This document shows, piece by piece, positions 1 to 5,964 of a stretch of DNA of 6,811 bases (its first letter is position 1; each line of letters starts with the position of its first letter). Origin of the DNA: Microbacteriaceae bacterium (lineage in GTDB: Bacteria > Actinomycetota > Actinomycetes > Actinomycetales > Microbacteriaceae); NCBI GenBank assembly GCA_026785785.1, contig JAJAZI010000207.1, positions 1-6,811 on the forward strand. Direction: 5' to 3'. A program made the position numbers and the translations under genes. The notes beneath the pieces are model-generated. The model was not told the origin of the DNA. It saw nothing but the letters and a program-made list of their open reading frames with translations, and searched no databases.

Positions 1-1
1 C

Positions 2-580
2 CTCGTGCGCTTCGCGTTCCGCACCGCCCAGGCCCGGCACGGGCGCCTCACTCTCGTGCACAAGACGAACGTTCTCGTGCACGCGGGGGGCCTGTGGCAG
101 CGAACGGTCGACGCTGTCGCCACCGAGTACCCCGACGTCACCGTCGACTACCTGCACGTCGACGCGGCGACGATCTTCCTCGTCACGAATCCGGGTAGGT
201 TTGACACCATCGTCACGGACAACCTCTTCGGCGACATCCTCACCGACCTGGCCGGCGCGATCAGCGGTGGCATCGGGCTGGCGGCCTCGGGCAACATCAA
301 TCCCGACGGCGCCTTCCCCAGCATGTTCGAGCCTGTCCACGGATCGGCGCCCGACATCGCAGGCAGGGGCATCGCCGACCCGACCGCGGCGATCCTCTCG
401 GCGGCCATGCTGCTCAGCCACCTCGGATTCACCGACGAGGCCGCGAGAATCGGCACGGCCGTGACGAACGACCTCGCCTGGCGGGGATCCGCAGGGCGGG
501 GATCCGCCGTGCGCCGCACCACCCAAGTCGGCGACGCGATAGCCCACTCGCTGCGCGACGCCGCGCCGACCACACACTGA
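2..580 (+). CDS. leuB: 3-isopropylmalate dehydrogenase (LeuB), 3' part, cut by window start
   Basis: The enzyme oxidatively decarboxylates 3-isopropylmalate to 2-oxoisocaproate with NAD+, the third step of leucine synthesis, in the cytoplasm. The window holds the C-terminal 192 codons, roughly 55% of a protein that is usually about 350 residues, so the start lies upstream. Visible motifs in order are HKTNVL, with the family's catalytic lysine at bases 62-64; HVDAAT, with the first metal-binding Asp at 161-163; [10 protein letters not shown], with the two further metal-ligand Asp at 233-235 and 245-247; [11 protein letters not shown]; and the NAD-binding [12 protein letters not shown]...GIADPTAA. 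From memory it closely resembles the M. tuberculosis LeuB type, which fits an actinobacterium. The C-terminus carries a small in-frame duplication ([10 protein letters not shown]), listed separately. ilvE begins 19 bases after the stop, which suggests one transcript. Related isocitrate or tartrate dehydrogenases are unlikely given the full LeuB-like motif set. Confidence 0.96.
   Translation, partial: LVRFAFRTAQARHGRLTLVHKTNVLVHAGGLWQRTVDAVATEYPDVTVDYLHVDAATIFLVTNPGRFDTIVTDNLFGDILTDLAGAISGGIGLAASGNINPDGAFPSMFEPVHGSAPDIAGRGIADPTAAILSAAMLLSHLGFTDEAARIGTAVTNDLAWRGSAGRGSAVRRTTQVGDAIAHSLRDAAPTTH
480..507 (+). repeat. 15-base in-frame micro-duplication in leuB
   Basis: The 13-base string GGCGGGGATCCGC occurs at 480-492 and again at 495-507, exactly 15 bases apart. 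In the leuB frame this gives RGSAG followed by RGSAV. It sits just before the conserved C-terminal RTTQVGDAI segment, a place where LeuB length varies, so it probably lengthens a surface turn by five residues without loss of function. Confidence 0.8.
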
Positions 581-588
581 ACACCGAC

Positions 589-594
589 GAAGGA
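589..594 (+). promoter_or_regulatory. Ribosome binding site of ilvE
   Basis: GAAGGA lies five bases before the ATG at 600. It is a good Shine-Dalgarno match, supports that start, and fits translation of ilvE from a shared leuB-ilvE message. Confidence 0.75.
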
Positions 595-599
595 CCATC

Positions 600-1703
600 A
601 TGACCATCGCGACAGGGTTTCCGCTCCCGTTTGACGTCACGCCGTCCGCGGCGCATCGCGCCGCCGCCGAGCGGGACGCGATCCTCGCCGACCCGGGTTT
701 CGGCAAGCACTTCACTGACCACATGGTCGCGATCGACTGGACGATCGACGAGGGCTGGCACAACGCCAGGGTCATCCCGTACGGCCCGCTGCAGCTCGAC
801 CCCGCGGCATCCGTGCTGCACTACGCCCAGGAGATCTTCGAGGGGCTCAAGGCCTACCGGCACGCAGACGGCTCGATCTGGTCGTTCCGCCCCGAGGCCA
901 ACGCCGCCCGCCTGCGGCGCTCCGCCTTGCGACTGGCGCTCCCGCTGCTCCCGGAGGCCGACTTCGTCGAGTCGCTCCGCCAGATCGTCGCCGCTGATGG
1001 GGCATGGGTGCCGTCGGCGCCCGAGACGAGCCTCTACCTGCGCCCCTTCATGTTCGCGACCGAGAGCTTCCTCGGTGTGCGGGCCGCGCAGGAGGTCGGC
1101 TATTTCGTCATCGCCTCGCCGGCCGGCGCCTACTTCGCCAGCGGCGTGCAGCCGGTGTCGATCTGGCTGTCGACGAACTACTCCCGCGCGGGCAAGGGCG
1201 GAACGGGCGCGGCGAAGACCGGCGGCAACTACGCGTCGTCGCTGCTACCCCAGGCCGAGGCGTACGAGCACGGCTGCGCGCAGGTGCTGTTTCTCGACTC
1301 GGTGAGCGGCGAGTACATCGAGGAGCTCGGCGGCATGAACGTCGTGCTCGTCTACACGGACGGCACGCTCGTGACCCCGGCGTCCGACAGCATCCTCGAG
1401 GGGATCACGAGAGACAGCATCCTGCAGCTTGCCGAGGACCGCGGCCACAAGGTCGAGCGCCGCCGGGTGCGGCTGTCGGAGTGGGCCGACGGTGTCGCCA
1501 GTGGCGACATCACCGAGGTCTTCGCGTGCGGCACGGCCGCCGTCGTGACGCCGATCGCGCGCCTCGTCGGCGAGGGCATCGAGGTCGGATCGGCGGATGC
1601 TGCGCCCGGCGAGCTCACCCTGTCGCTGCGCCAGGAGCTCACCGACATCCAGTACGGGCGCGCCGAGGACCGCCACGGCTGGATGACGCGCCTCGACGCC
1701 TGA
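600..1703 (+). CDS. ilvE: Branched-chain amino acid aminotransferase (IlvE)
   Basis: This PLP enzyme transfers the amino group between glutamate and the branched-chain 2-oxo acids, the last step of Leu, Ile and Val synthesis and the first step of their breakdown. The protein is 367 residues, the usual size for the fold-type IV BCAT group shared by actinobacteria and eukaryotes and longer than the E. coli IlvE type. HYAQEIFEGLKAYR is at about 74-87. The PLP Schiff-base lysine is K206 in GTGAAKTGGNYA. E242 in EELGGMN matches the glutamate that contacts the PLP ring nitrogen. SILEGITRDSI is at 264-274, and the phosphate-binding turn ACGTAAVVTP is at 309-318. The ATG start is backed by GAAGGA five bases upstream. 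It lies 19 bases after leuB and is probably co-transcribed with it. D-amino-acid transaminase and aminodeoxychorismate lyase share the fold but are shorter and lack this motif set. Confidence 0.96.
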   Translation: MTIATGFPLPFDVTPSAAHRAAAERDAILADPGFGKHFTDHMVAIDWTIDEGWHNARVIPYGPLQLDPAASVLHYAQEIFEGLKAYRHADGSIWSFRPEANAARLRRSALRLALPLLPEADFVESLRQIVAADGAWVPSAPETSLYLRPFMFATESFLGVRAAQEVGYFVIASPAGAYFASGVQPVSIWLSTNYSRAGKGGTGAAKTGGNYASSLLPQAEAYEHGCAQVLFLDSVSGEYIEELGGMNVVLVYTDGTLVTPASDSILEGITRDSILQLAEDRGHKVERRRVRLSEWADGVASGDITEVFACGTAAVVTPIARLVGEGIEVGSADAAPGELTLSLRQELTDIQYGRAEDRHGWMTRLDA

Positions 1704-1752
1704 GCGGCGCGGCGTCTCGGCGCGGCGTGCCCGGTGCCCGCCGCACCGCTCA
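1701..1752 (+). terminator. Hairpin over the ilvE stop codon, candidate terminator
   Basis: Arms 1701-1714 (TGAGCGGCGCGGCG) and 1739-1752 (CGCCGCACCGCTCA) pair at 13 of 14 positions with a 24-base loop. The first arm begins with the ilvE stop codon. No T-run follows, so this is not a textbook intrinsic terminator. High-GC actinobacteria often use hairpins without a U-tract, and it could equally stabilise the 3' end of the message. Confidence 0.45.
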
Positions 1753-1753
1753 A

Positions 1754-1858
1754 CGCTCGGCCGCGCCCGCTACGGCAGTGTCAGCGCCGGTTTGTGACGG
1801 CTTCGCCCGCTCGCGCTCGGTGCCGCTCGCTACGGCAGTGTCAGCGCCCGTTTGTGAC
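1754..1858 (+). repeat. 60-base-period direct repeat, two copies
   Basis: Copy 1 (1754-1798) and copy 2 (1814-1858) are spaced exactly 60 bases apart. Each starts with CGCTCGG, has a variable stretch of about ten bases, then TACGGCAGTGTCAGCGCC and a terminal GTTTGTGAC. The 24-base cores at 1775-1798 and 1835-1858 differ at one position. The bases between the copies are GC-rich and partly alike. No gene covers the region. Read on the - strand it gives a short 20-residue repeated peptide (SQTGADTAVA...), but that frame is only about 46 codons between stops and has no good start, so I treat the element as intergenic. Confidence 0.85.
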
Positions 1859-1910
1859 AATTGCGCCCGGGCGTGCGGGCGCCGACGTCACGTACGGGCG
1901 CCGACACTGC
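1835..1910 (+). repeat. Long inverted repeat made by copy 2 and an inverted third copy
   Basis: The core at 1835-1858 recurs in inverse orientation at 1887-1910, where 21 of 24 positions match and one more can form G-U. The separating 28 bases include the perfect palindrome CGCCCGGGCG at 1864-1873. As RNA this makes a long stem with a structured loop. As DNA it resembles a paired palindromic intergenic element. It lies between ilvE and the promoter of the next gene and could act as a bidirectional terminator, but no U-tract follows. Confidence 0.7.
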
Positions 1911-1970
1911 TGAGCGTGGCGCCGGATGCGCTCGGCGGCCCCCGTGCGGAACCGGCGGCCCGAACCCGGC

Positions 1971-1983
1971 TAGGCTCGAAACC
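1971..1983 (+). promoter_or_regulatory. Putative -10 box for a leaderless FAH-family transcript
   Basis: TAGGCT at 1971-1976 fits the actinobacterial TANNNT -10 pattern and ends seven bases before the GTG at 1984, so transcription would begin at or next to the start codon. There is no clear Shine-Dalgarno sequence before that GTG, as expected for a leaderless message. I see no convincing -35 box, which is common for such promoters. Confidence 0.55.
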
Positions 1984-2751
1984 GTGAAAATCGCGCGTTT
2001 CAGCACCGGTGGAGATCCTCGTTACGGAATCGTCGACGACGAAGACCTCGTGGTCCTCGCCGGAGACCCCATGTTCAGCGGCTTCGACACGACCGGCGAG
2101 CGCATCCCGCTCGCCGATGTGAAGCTCCTCGCCCCCGTCATCCCCCGCTCCAAGGTCATCTGCGTCGGACTCAACTACGCAGACCACAAGGCCGACATGG
2201 GCGACCTCGGGCCGAAGAACCCCCTCATCTTCCTGAAGCCCAACACGGCGGTCGTCGGCCCCGGCGATACGATCGTCATTCCGCCGGTCGACGGGCGCAT
2301 CGTGCACGAGGGCGAGCTCGTCATCGTGATCGGCAAGATCGGCAAGCAGGTCAAGGCCGCCGACTACGCCGACTACATCTTCGGCTACACGATCGGCAAC
2401 GACGTCTCGGCGCGCGACGTCATGTTCGCCGACGGCCAGTGGGCCAGGGCCAAGGGTTATGACACCTTCGCGCCGATCGGCCCATGGATCGAGACCGACA
2501 TCGACGCGCAGAACCTGGCCATCACGACCTTCGTCGACGGCGAGCCGCGGCGGATCGGCACGACCTCGGACATGATCCACAAGATTCCGGAGATCATCGA
2601 ATTCTGCTCGGATGTCTGGACGCTGCTGCCCGGCGACATCATCATGACGGGCACCCCGGCCGGCCTCGGCGGTTTCGTCGACGGCCAGACGGTCGACATC
2701 ACGATCGAGGGAATCGGCACCCTGTCGAACCCCGCGCGCAACCGCGGCTGA
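1984..2751 (+). CDS. Fumarylacetoacetate hydrolase (FAH) family protein
   Basis: This is a cytoplasmic metal-dependent enzyme of the FAH superfamily, which hydrolyses, isomerises or decarboxylates 2-oxo or enol acids. Annotations usually name 2-hydroxyhepta-2,4-diene-1,7-dioate isomerase or acylpyruvase, but the substrate cannot be read from the sequence. With the GTG at 1984 the protein is 255 residues, normal for the short form. The N-terminal domain covers about 1-50. The catalytic domain has ICVGLNYADH (59-68), PLIFLKPNTAV (80-90), the metal ligands E109 and E111 in HEGEL and D140 in GNDVSARD, and the GTPAGLG loop (223-229). The frame is open back to 1861, but the earlier residues overlap the repeat and look unlike any FAH N-terminus, and MKIARF is typical. 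A homologue (Rv2993c) sits between leuB and gltX-type genes in M. tuberculosis. No aromatic-degradation genes are in view. Confidence 0.92.
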   Translation: MKIARFSTGGDPRYGIVDDEDLVVLAGDPMFSGFDTTGERIPLADVKLLAPVIPRSKVICVGLNYADHKADMGDLGPKNPLIFLKPNTAVVGPGDTIVIPPVDGRIVHEGELVIVIGKIGKQVKAADYADYIFGYTIGNDVSARDVMFADGQWARAKGYDTFAPIGPWIETDIDAQNLAITTFVDGEPRRIGTTSDMIHKIPEIIEFCSDVWTLLPGDIIMTGTPAGLGGFVDGQTVDITIEGIGTLSNPARNRG

Positions 2752-2825
2752 GTCGCAGCCTCTGGGGATGGCGGTGCGCTGATGGGGCCCTGCCGGCTCA
2801 GTGACGGTGCAGAGGCGTTTCTGCA

Positions 2826-2863
2826 GACACGCCGGTTTCGGTGGTCGTGCGACTCGGCGTGTC
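2826..2863 (+). terminator. 9-bp hairpin downstream of the FAH-family gene, candidate terminator
   Basis: GACACGCCG (2826-2834) and CGGCGTGTC (2855-2863) are perfect inverted repeats with a 20-base loop, 75 bases after the stop codon. A smaller hairpin with arms GCAGA (2809-2813) and TCTGC (2820-2824) lies directly before it. The bases after the stem are only weakly T-rich (GCCGTTTCTCC), so termination is possible but unproven. Confidence 0.35.
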
Positions 2864-2959
2864 GCCGTTTCTCCTGTGGTGCGCGCGTTCGGCGGCGCGG
2901 GCGAGCGGATGCTGTTTCGCGGCTGGCTGTGTGCCGCACGGATGCTCGTCTGCCAGCGT

Positions 2960-3115
2960 CTGCGGTCTCGGTCCCGTCTGCGATTCCGGTTCCGGTTCCG
3001 GTCCCGGACCCGGCCTCGGTCCTTGTCTCGTCTGCGGTTCCGGTTCCGGTCTCGGTCCTTGTCTCGTCTGCGGTTCCGGTTCGGGTCCCGGTCTCGGTCC
3101 TCGTCTCGTCGCGGG
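2960..3115 (+). repeat. GGTTCC/GGTCTC low-complexity array with 36-base higher-order unit
   Basis: Variants of a six-base motif (GGTTCC, GGTCTC, GGTCCT, GGTCCC) run through this stretch. A 36-base unit beginning CTCGGTCCTTGTCTCG and ending GGTTCCGGT occupies 3015-3050. It is repeated at 3051-3086 with one change (final GGTTCGGGT), and a partial diverged copy starts at 3093. The + strand has no A from 3009 to 3118. The array is intergenic. It looks like replication-slippage expansion, and a role is unknown. Confidence 0.85.
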
Positions 3116-3131
3116 GCGACGTAATCGAGGA
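3098..3131. other. Two-part hairpin at the downstream edge of the array
   Basis: The inner stem CGTCGC (3107-3112) pairs with GCGACG (3116-3121) around a GGG loop. The outer stem TCCTCG (3098-3103) pairs with CGAGGA (3126-3131). A small asymmetric internal loop of TCT opposite TAAT separates them. It marks the end of the low-complexity array and could fold on either strand. No U-tract is present in either direction. Confidence 0.5.
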
Positions 3132-3254
3132 GATTCTGCGCCACGCCGTGTCGTCCGGCCACGCAGTTCGACGGGGCGGCGGAGCTCCTGCGTTGTGTGC
3201 CCCGCGGTCGGCCCTCAGCGCGGGATCGGTTGCACTGCGTGCGGTCACGCGCGC

Positions 3255-3260
3255 GAGGTG
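3255..3260 (+). promoter_or_regulatory. Ribosome binding site that selects the yeiH GTG start
   Basis: GAGGTG sits six bases before the GTG at 3267. It favours that codon over the in-frame GTG at 3282, which would be 21 bases away, and over upstream frame extensions into the repeat array. Confidence 0.5.
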
Positions 3261-3266
3261 CCGCAC

Positions 3267-4439
3267 GTGACAGGCTCTGGCGTGCGTGCACTCCTTCCGG
3301 GGCTCGCGGCGGCGGCATCCGCTGTGCTCGTCGCGTGGATACTGCACCTCGCTCTTCCCTGGCTGCCGCTGCTCACCGCCGCCGTCGTGCTCGGCATCGT
3401 CGTCGGGCAGCTGCCGTGGCTCGCGCCGGCTCTCGACCACGCGCTGAAGCCCGGAATCCGGTTCTCGGCGAAGACGCTCATACGCGCCGGCGTCGTGCTG
3501 CTCGGGCTGAAGCTCAGCCTCGGCGACATCGCCAGCCTCGGCGCCGTCGCGATTCTGGCGATCGTCGCTCTCGTGATCGTGACCTTCTTCGGAACCTGGG
3601 CACTCGGCATCCTGATGCGCCTGCCGGGCAGCGAGCCGCTGCTGGTCGCGGCGGGCTTCTCGATCTGCGGCGCCTCCGCGATCGGCGCGATGAGCGCGGC
3701 GACCCGCAGCAATCCAGAGGAGCAGGCGACCCCCGTGGCGCTCGTCACTCTCTGCGGAACGCTCGCGATCGCCGTGCTTCCCGCGCTGCAGGGCCCGCTC
3801 GGACTGTCCAACGCCGAATTCGGGCACTGGGTCGGCGCGAGCGTGCACGACGTCGGGCAGGTCGTCGCCACGGCGCAGACGGCCGGATCCGCCGCGCTCG
3901 CGATCGCCGTGGTGGTCAAGCTCACCCGGGTACTGATGCTCGCGCCGATGGTGACCGTCGCCTCGGTCGCCGTGCGCCGACGGGAAGCGGTCGCCGCCGC
4001 ATCCGCCCGTCGCGAGGCCCGCACCGCACCCGCCGATGCAGCCGTGCCCGCCTCTGCCGATGCAGCCGTGCCCGCCTCTGCCGATGAAGCCGTGCCCGCC
4101 TCTGCCAACGCAGCCGCGCTCACCCCCGCCGACGCTGACTCGCGGCCGGTCGAGAACTCACGAGGTCGGGCAGTGCCCGCCGCACGCATCCCCATCATCC
4201 CGCTGTTCGTGCTCGGCTTCCTCGCCACAGTGCTGCTGAACTCCGTCGTGTCCCTCCCCGAGCCCGTGCTCGCTGGAGCGGATGCCGCCCAGACCGTGCT
4301 GCTCGCCGCCGCGCTCTTTGCCCTCGGAACGAGCGTGCGCATCCACTCCCTCATCCGCACGGGGTGGCGCGCCCTCATCGTCGGGCTCGCGTCGTGGATG
4401 CTCATCGCGGTGCTTGCATACGCCCTGATCCGGCTCTGA
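3267..4439 (+). CDS. YeiH/UPF0324 family membrane protein, putative anion exporter
   Basis: This is an integral membrane protein of the YeiH family (Pfam Cons_hypoth698), often annotated as a putative sulfate exporter; its substrate is not firmly known. From the GTG at 3267 it has 390 residues, somewhat above the usual 330-350. Family motifs are [24 protein letters not shown] (60-83), [15 protein letters not shown] (131-145), [17 protein letters not shown] (187-203) and [11 protein letters not shown] (217-227). I estimate nine or ten hydrophobic segments, including about 7-28, 33-48, 91-115, 156-178, 201-236, 303-325, 337-355 and 368-388. The extra length is a hydrophilic, Ala-rich insert (about 237-300) with 8-residue repeats, listed separately. 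The frame runs open upstream to 2841, but that part is an array artefact. gltX starts 49 bases later on the same strand, and no functional link is evident. Confidence 0.88.
   Translation: MTGSGVRALLPGLAAAASAVLVAWILHLALPWLPLLTAAVVLGIVVGQLPWLAPALDHALKPGIRFSAKTLIRAGVVLLGLKLSLGDIASLGAVAILAIVALVIVTFFGTWALGILMRLPGSEPLLVAAGFSICGASAIGAMSAATRSNPEEQATPVALVTLCGTLAIAVLPALQGPLGLSNAEFGHWVGASVHDVGQVVATAQTAGSAALAIAVVVKLTRVLMLAPMVTVASVAVRRREAVAAASARREARTAPADAAVPASADAAVPASADEAVPASANAAALTPADADSRPVENSRGRAVPAARIPIIPLFVLGFLATVLLNSVVSLPEPVLAGADAAQTVLLAAALFALGTSVRIHSLIRTGWRALIVGLASWMLIAVLAYALIRL
4032..4139 (+). repeat. 24-base tandem repeat coding for ADAAVPAS in the YeiH-family protein
   Basis: Three near-identical 24-base units occupy 4032-4055, 4056-4079 and 4080-4103; the third has one base change, giving ADEAVPAS. 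A diverged unit (4104-4127, ANAAALTP) and a partial one (4128-4139) follow. Since 24 is a multiple of three the frame is kept. The repeat forms residues 256-292 in the loop between two hydrophobic halves, on the same side as the preceding Arg-rich stretch (RRRE...ARRE), probably the cytoplasm. It is probably an unstructured linker of variable length. Confidence 0.9.
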
Positions 4440-4472
4440 CCCAGCGCCCAGCAGCGGCATCCGGCACGCCGA

Positions 4473-4484
4473 TAGAATCGGGAG
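4473..4484 (+). promoter_or_regulatory. Putative gltX -10 box and overlapping Shine-Dalgarno
   Basis: TAGAAT (4473-4478) is a good -10 match ten bases before the gltX ATG, and GGGAG (4480-4484) is a Shine-Dalgarno-like string four bases before it. If this -10 is used, transcription would start near 4485 and the message would lack the GGGAG. If GGGAG is used, the message comes from farther upstream, probably yeiH. Both may operate. No clear -35 box is visible. Confidence 0.45.
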
Positions 4485-4488
4485 CACT

Positions 4489-5964
4489 ATGCCTGCCTCC
4501 TTCACCTCCGCATCCGGCAGCGACGTTCGCGTGCGCTTCTGCCCGTCGCCGACCGGAACCCCGCACGTCGGGCTCATCCGCACGGCCCTGTTCAACTGGG
4601 CCTACGCGCGCCACACCGGCGGCAAGCTCGTCTTCCGCATCGAGGACACGGATGCCGCGCGCGACAGCGAGGAAAGCTACGGGCAGCTGCTCGAGGCGAT
4701 GAACTGGCTCGGGCTCGACTGGGACGAGGGCATCGACGTCGGCGGTCCGCACGGCCCCTACCGGCAGTCGCTGCGCACGAGCATCTACCGCGACATCATC
4801 GAGCAGCTGCGCGAGAGCGGACACCTCTACGAGAGCTTCGCCACCGGCGAGGAGATCGAGGCGCGCAACGTCGCCGCCGGCCGCGACCCCAAGCAGGGCT
4901 ACGACAACTTCGAGCGCGACCTCACCGACGAGCAGCGCGCCGCCCACCTCGAGGAGGGTCGCATTCCGGCGCTCCGACTGCGCGTACCCGACACCGAGCT
5001 GTCGTTCGACGACCTCGTGCGCGGCCCGATCACCTTCCCGGCCGGCAGCTTCACCGACTTCGTCGTCGTCCGCCCGAACGGCGCCCCGCTCTACACCTTC
5101 GTGAACCCGGTCGACGACGCTCTCATGGGCATCACCCACGTGCTGCGCGGCGAGGACCTGCTCTCGTCCACACCGCGCCAGATCGCGCTGCACCACGCTC
5201 TCATCGAGATCGGCGTGGCCACGGCGATCCCGCGCTTCGGACACCTGCCCTACGTGATGGGGGAGGGGAACAAGAAGCTCAGCAAGCGCGACCCCGAGTC
5301 GAACCTGTTCCTGCACCGCGACCGCGGCTTCCTTCCCGAGGGGCTGCTCAACTACCTCGCGCTGCTCGGCTGGTCGCTCACCCACGACCGTGACGTGTTC
5401 ACCACCGCGGAGATGATCGCGGCGTTCGACGTCACCGACGTCAACCCGAACCCGGCCCGCTTCGATCTCACGAAGGCCGAGTCGATCAACGGCGACCACA
5501 TCCGGATGCTGCCGGTCGACGAGTTCGCTCAGCGCCTCGCCCCCTACCTTGGCGAGCTCGTCTCGCTGCCGGAGGACGAGCCGATGCTGCGCGCCGCCGC
5601 CCCGCTCGTGCAGGAGCGAATGCAGCTGCTCGGCGAGGCGCCGGGACTGCTCGCCTTCCTGTTCACCGCAGACGACGAGATCACCTGGGACGCCGACGCC
5701 CTCCCCAAGGCTGACGCCCGCCCCACCCTCGACGCCGCGCTCGCCGCGCTGAGCGCGCTCGAGGACTGGACGACCGAGACGACGGAGGATGCCCTGCGCG
5801 CCGCCCTCGTCGACGGCCTCGGCCTCAAGCCGCGCGTCGCCTTCGGGCCGGTGCGCTCGGCGATCTCCGGCCGCCGGATCAGCCCGCCGCTGTTCGAGTC
5901 GATGGAGCTGCTCGGCAAGGCGTCGACGATCGCCCGCATCGAGAGGCTCGCGGCAACCCTATGA
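4489..5964 (+). CDS. gltX: Glutamyl-tRNA synthetase (GluRS)
   Basis: The enzyme charges tRNA-Glu with glutamate using ATP in the cytoplasm. It is a class Ib synthetase of 491 residues, the normal length. The ATP-binding HIGH-type signature is [10 protein letters not shown] at 19-28, [14 protein letters not shown] is at 49-62, [11 protein letters not shown] is at 231-241, and the second ATP signature KLSKRD is at 263-268 (KMSKS position). The C-terminal helical anticodon-binding part covers about 330-491. The stretch around [14 protein letters not shown] (114-127) lacks the Cys residues that bind zinc in some GluRS. Most actinobacteria lack GlnRS and make Gln-tRNA by amidating Glu-tRNA-Gln, so this enzyme is probably non-discriminating; that is inference. 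The ATG at 4489 gives a short N-terminal extension before [11 protein letters not shown]. The last two bases of its stop region overlap the next start as ATGA. Confidence 0.97.
   Translation: MPASFTSASGSDVRVRFCPSPTGTPHVGLIRTALFNWAYARHTGGKLVFRIEDTDAARDSEESYGQLLEAMNWLGLDWDEGIDVGGPHGPYRQSLRTSIYRDIIEQLRESGHLYESFATGEEIEARNVAAGRDPKQGYDNFERDLTDEQRAAHLEEGRIPALRLRVPDTELSFDDLVRGPITFPAGSFTDFVVVRPNGAPLYTFVNPVDDALMGITHVLRGEDLLSSTPRQIALHHALIEIGVATAIPRFGHLPYVMGEGNKKLSKRDPESNLFLHRDRGFLPEGLLNYLALLGWSLTHDRDVFTTAEMIAAFDVTDVNPNPARFDLTKAESINGDHIRMLPVDEFAQRLAPYLGELVSLPEDEPMLRAAAPLVQERMQLLGEAPGLLAFLFTADDEITWDADALPKADARPTLDAALAALSALEDWTTETTEDALRAALVDGLGLKPRVAFGPVRSAISGRRISPPLFESMELLGKASTIARIERLAATL

Larger units (their letters stand above)
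2752..3266. other. 515-base gene-free region with repeats and hairpins
   Basis: I find no credible gene here. Many frames on both strands are open, but their products are low-complexity Arg/Ser, Gly/Ser, Pro/Val or Asp/Arg/Asn strings with no recognisable domain. Between 3009 and 3118 stop codons are impossible on either strand because the + strand lacks A. The region holds a small GCAGA/TCTGC hairpin (2809-2824), a 9-bp hairpin (2826-2863), the hexamer-like array (about 2960-3115) and a capping hairpin (3098-3131). The remainder is plain GC-rich sequence, with no promoter I can defend for the gene that follows. Confidence 0.7.

Noticed and set aside
1750..1887. Short - strand frame giving a 20-residue repeated peptide (SQTGADTAVA...)
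   Set aside because: It is only about 46 codons between stops, with TTG as the sole possible start. The period of 60 being divisible by three is enough to explain the repeated peptide, so a nucleic-acid element is the simpler reading.
1764..1910. Possible small CRISPR-like array
   Set aside because: There are only two direct copies; the third is inverted, the interval between cores is similar in sequence and not a unique spacer, and no cas gene is in view.
2758..2816. Inverted repeat GCCTCTG / CAGAGGC after the FAH-family gene
   Set aside because: Seven bases with a 45-base loop is too weak in a GC-rich gap, and stronger hairpins lie beside it.
2782..3270. + strand open frame of 162 codons with a Pro/Val repeat, and the 5' extension of the YeiH frame back to 2841 with Gly/Ser/Cys repeats
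   Set aside because: Both owe their length to the adenine-free array. The products are low complexity, the YeiH family does not carry such an N-terminus, and a plausible ribosome site precedes the GTG at 3267.
1888..3848. Two long overlapping - strand open frames (476 and 463 codons) with Asp/Arg/Asn- and Thr/Glu-rich repeats
   Set aside because: They run antisense through the FAH-family and YeiH-family genes and through a T-free tract where stops cannot occur. They have no recognisable domain, and their repeated peptides are just readings of the hexamer array.
4402..5499. - strand open frame of 365 codons opposite gltX
   Set aside because: gltX is unambiguous on the + strand. The antisense frame is a usual by-product of high-GC codon use and shows no known motif.
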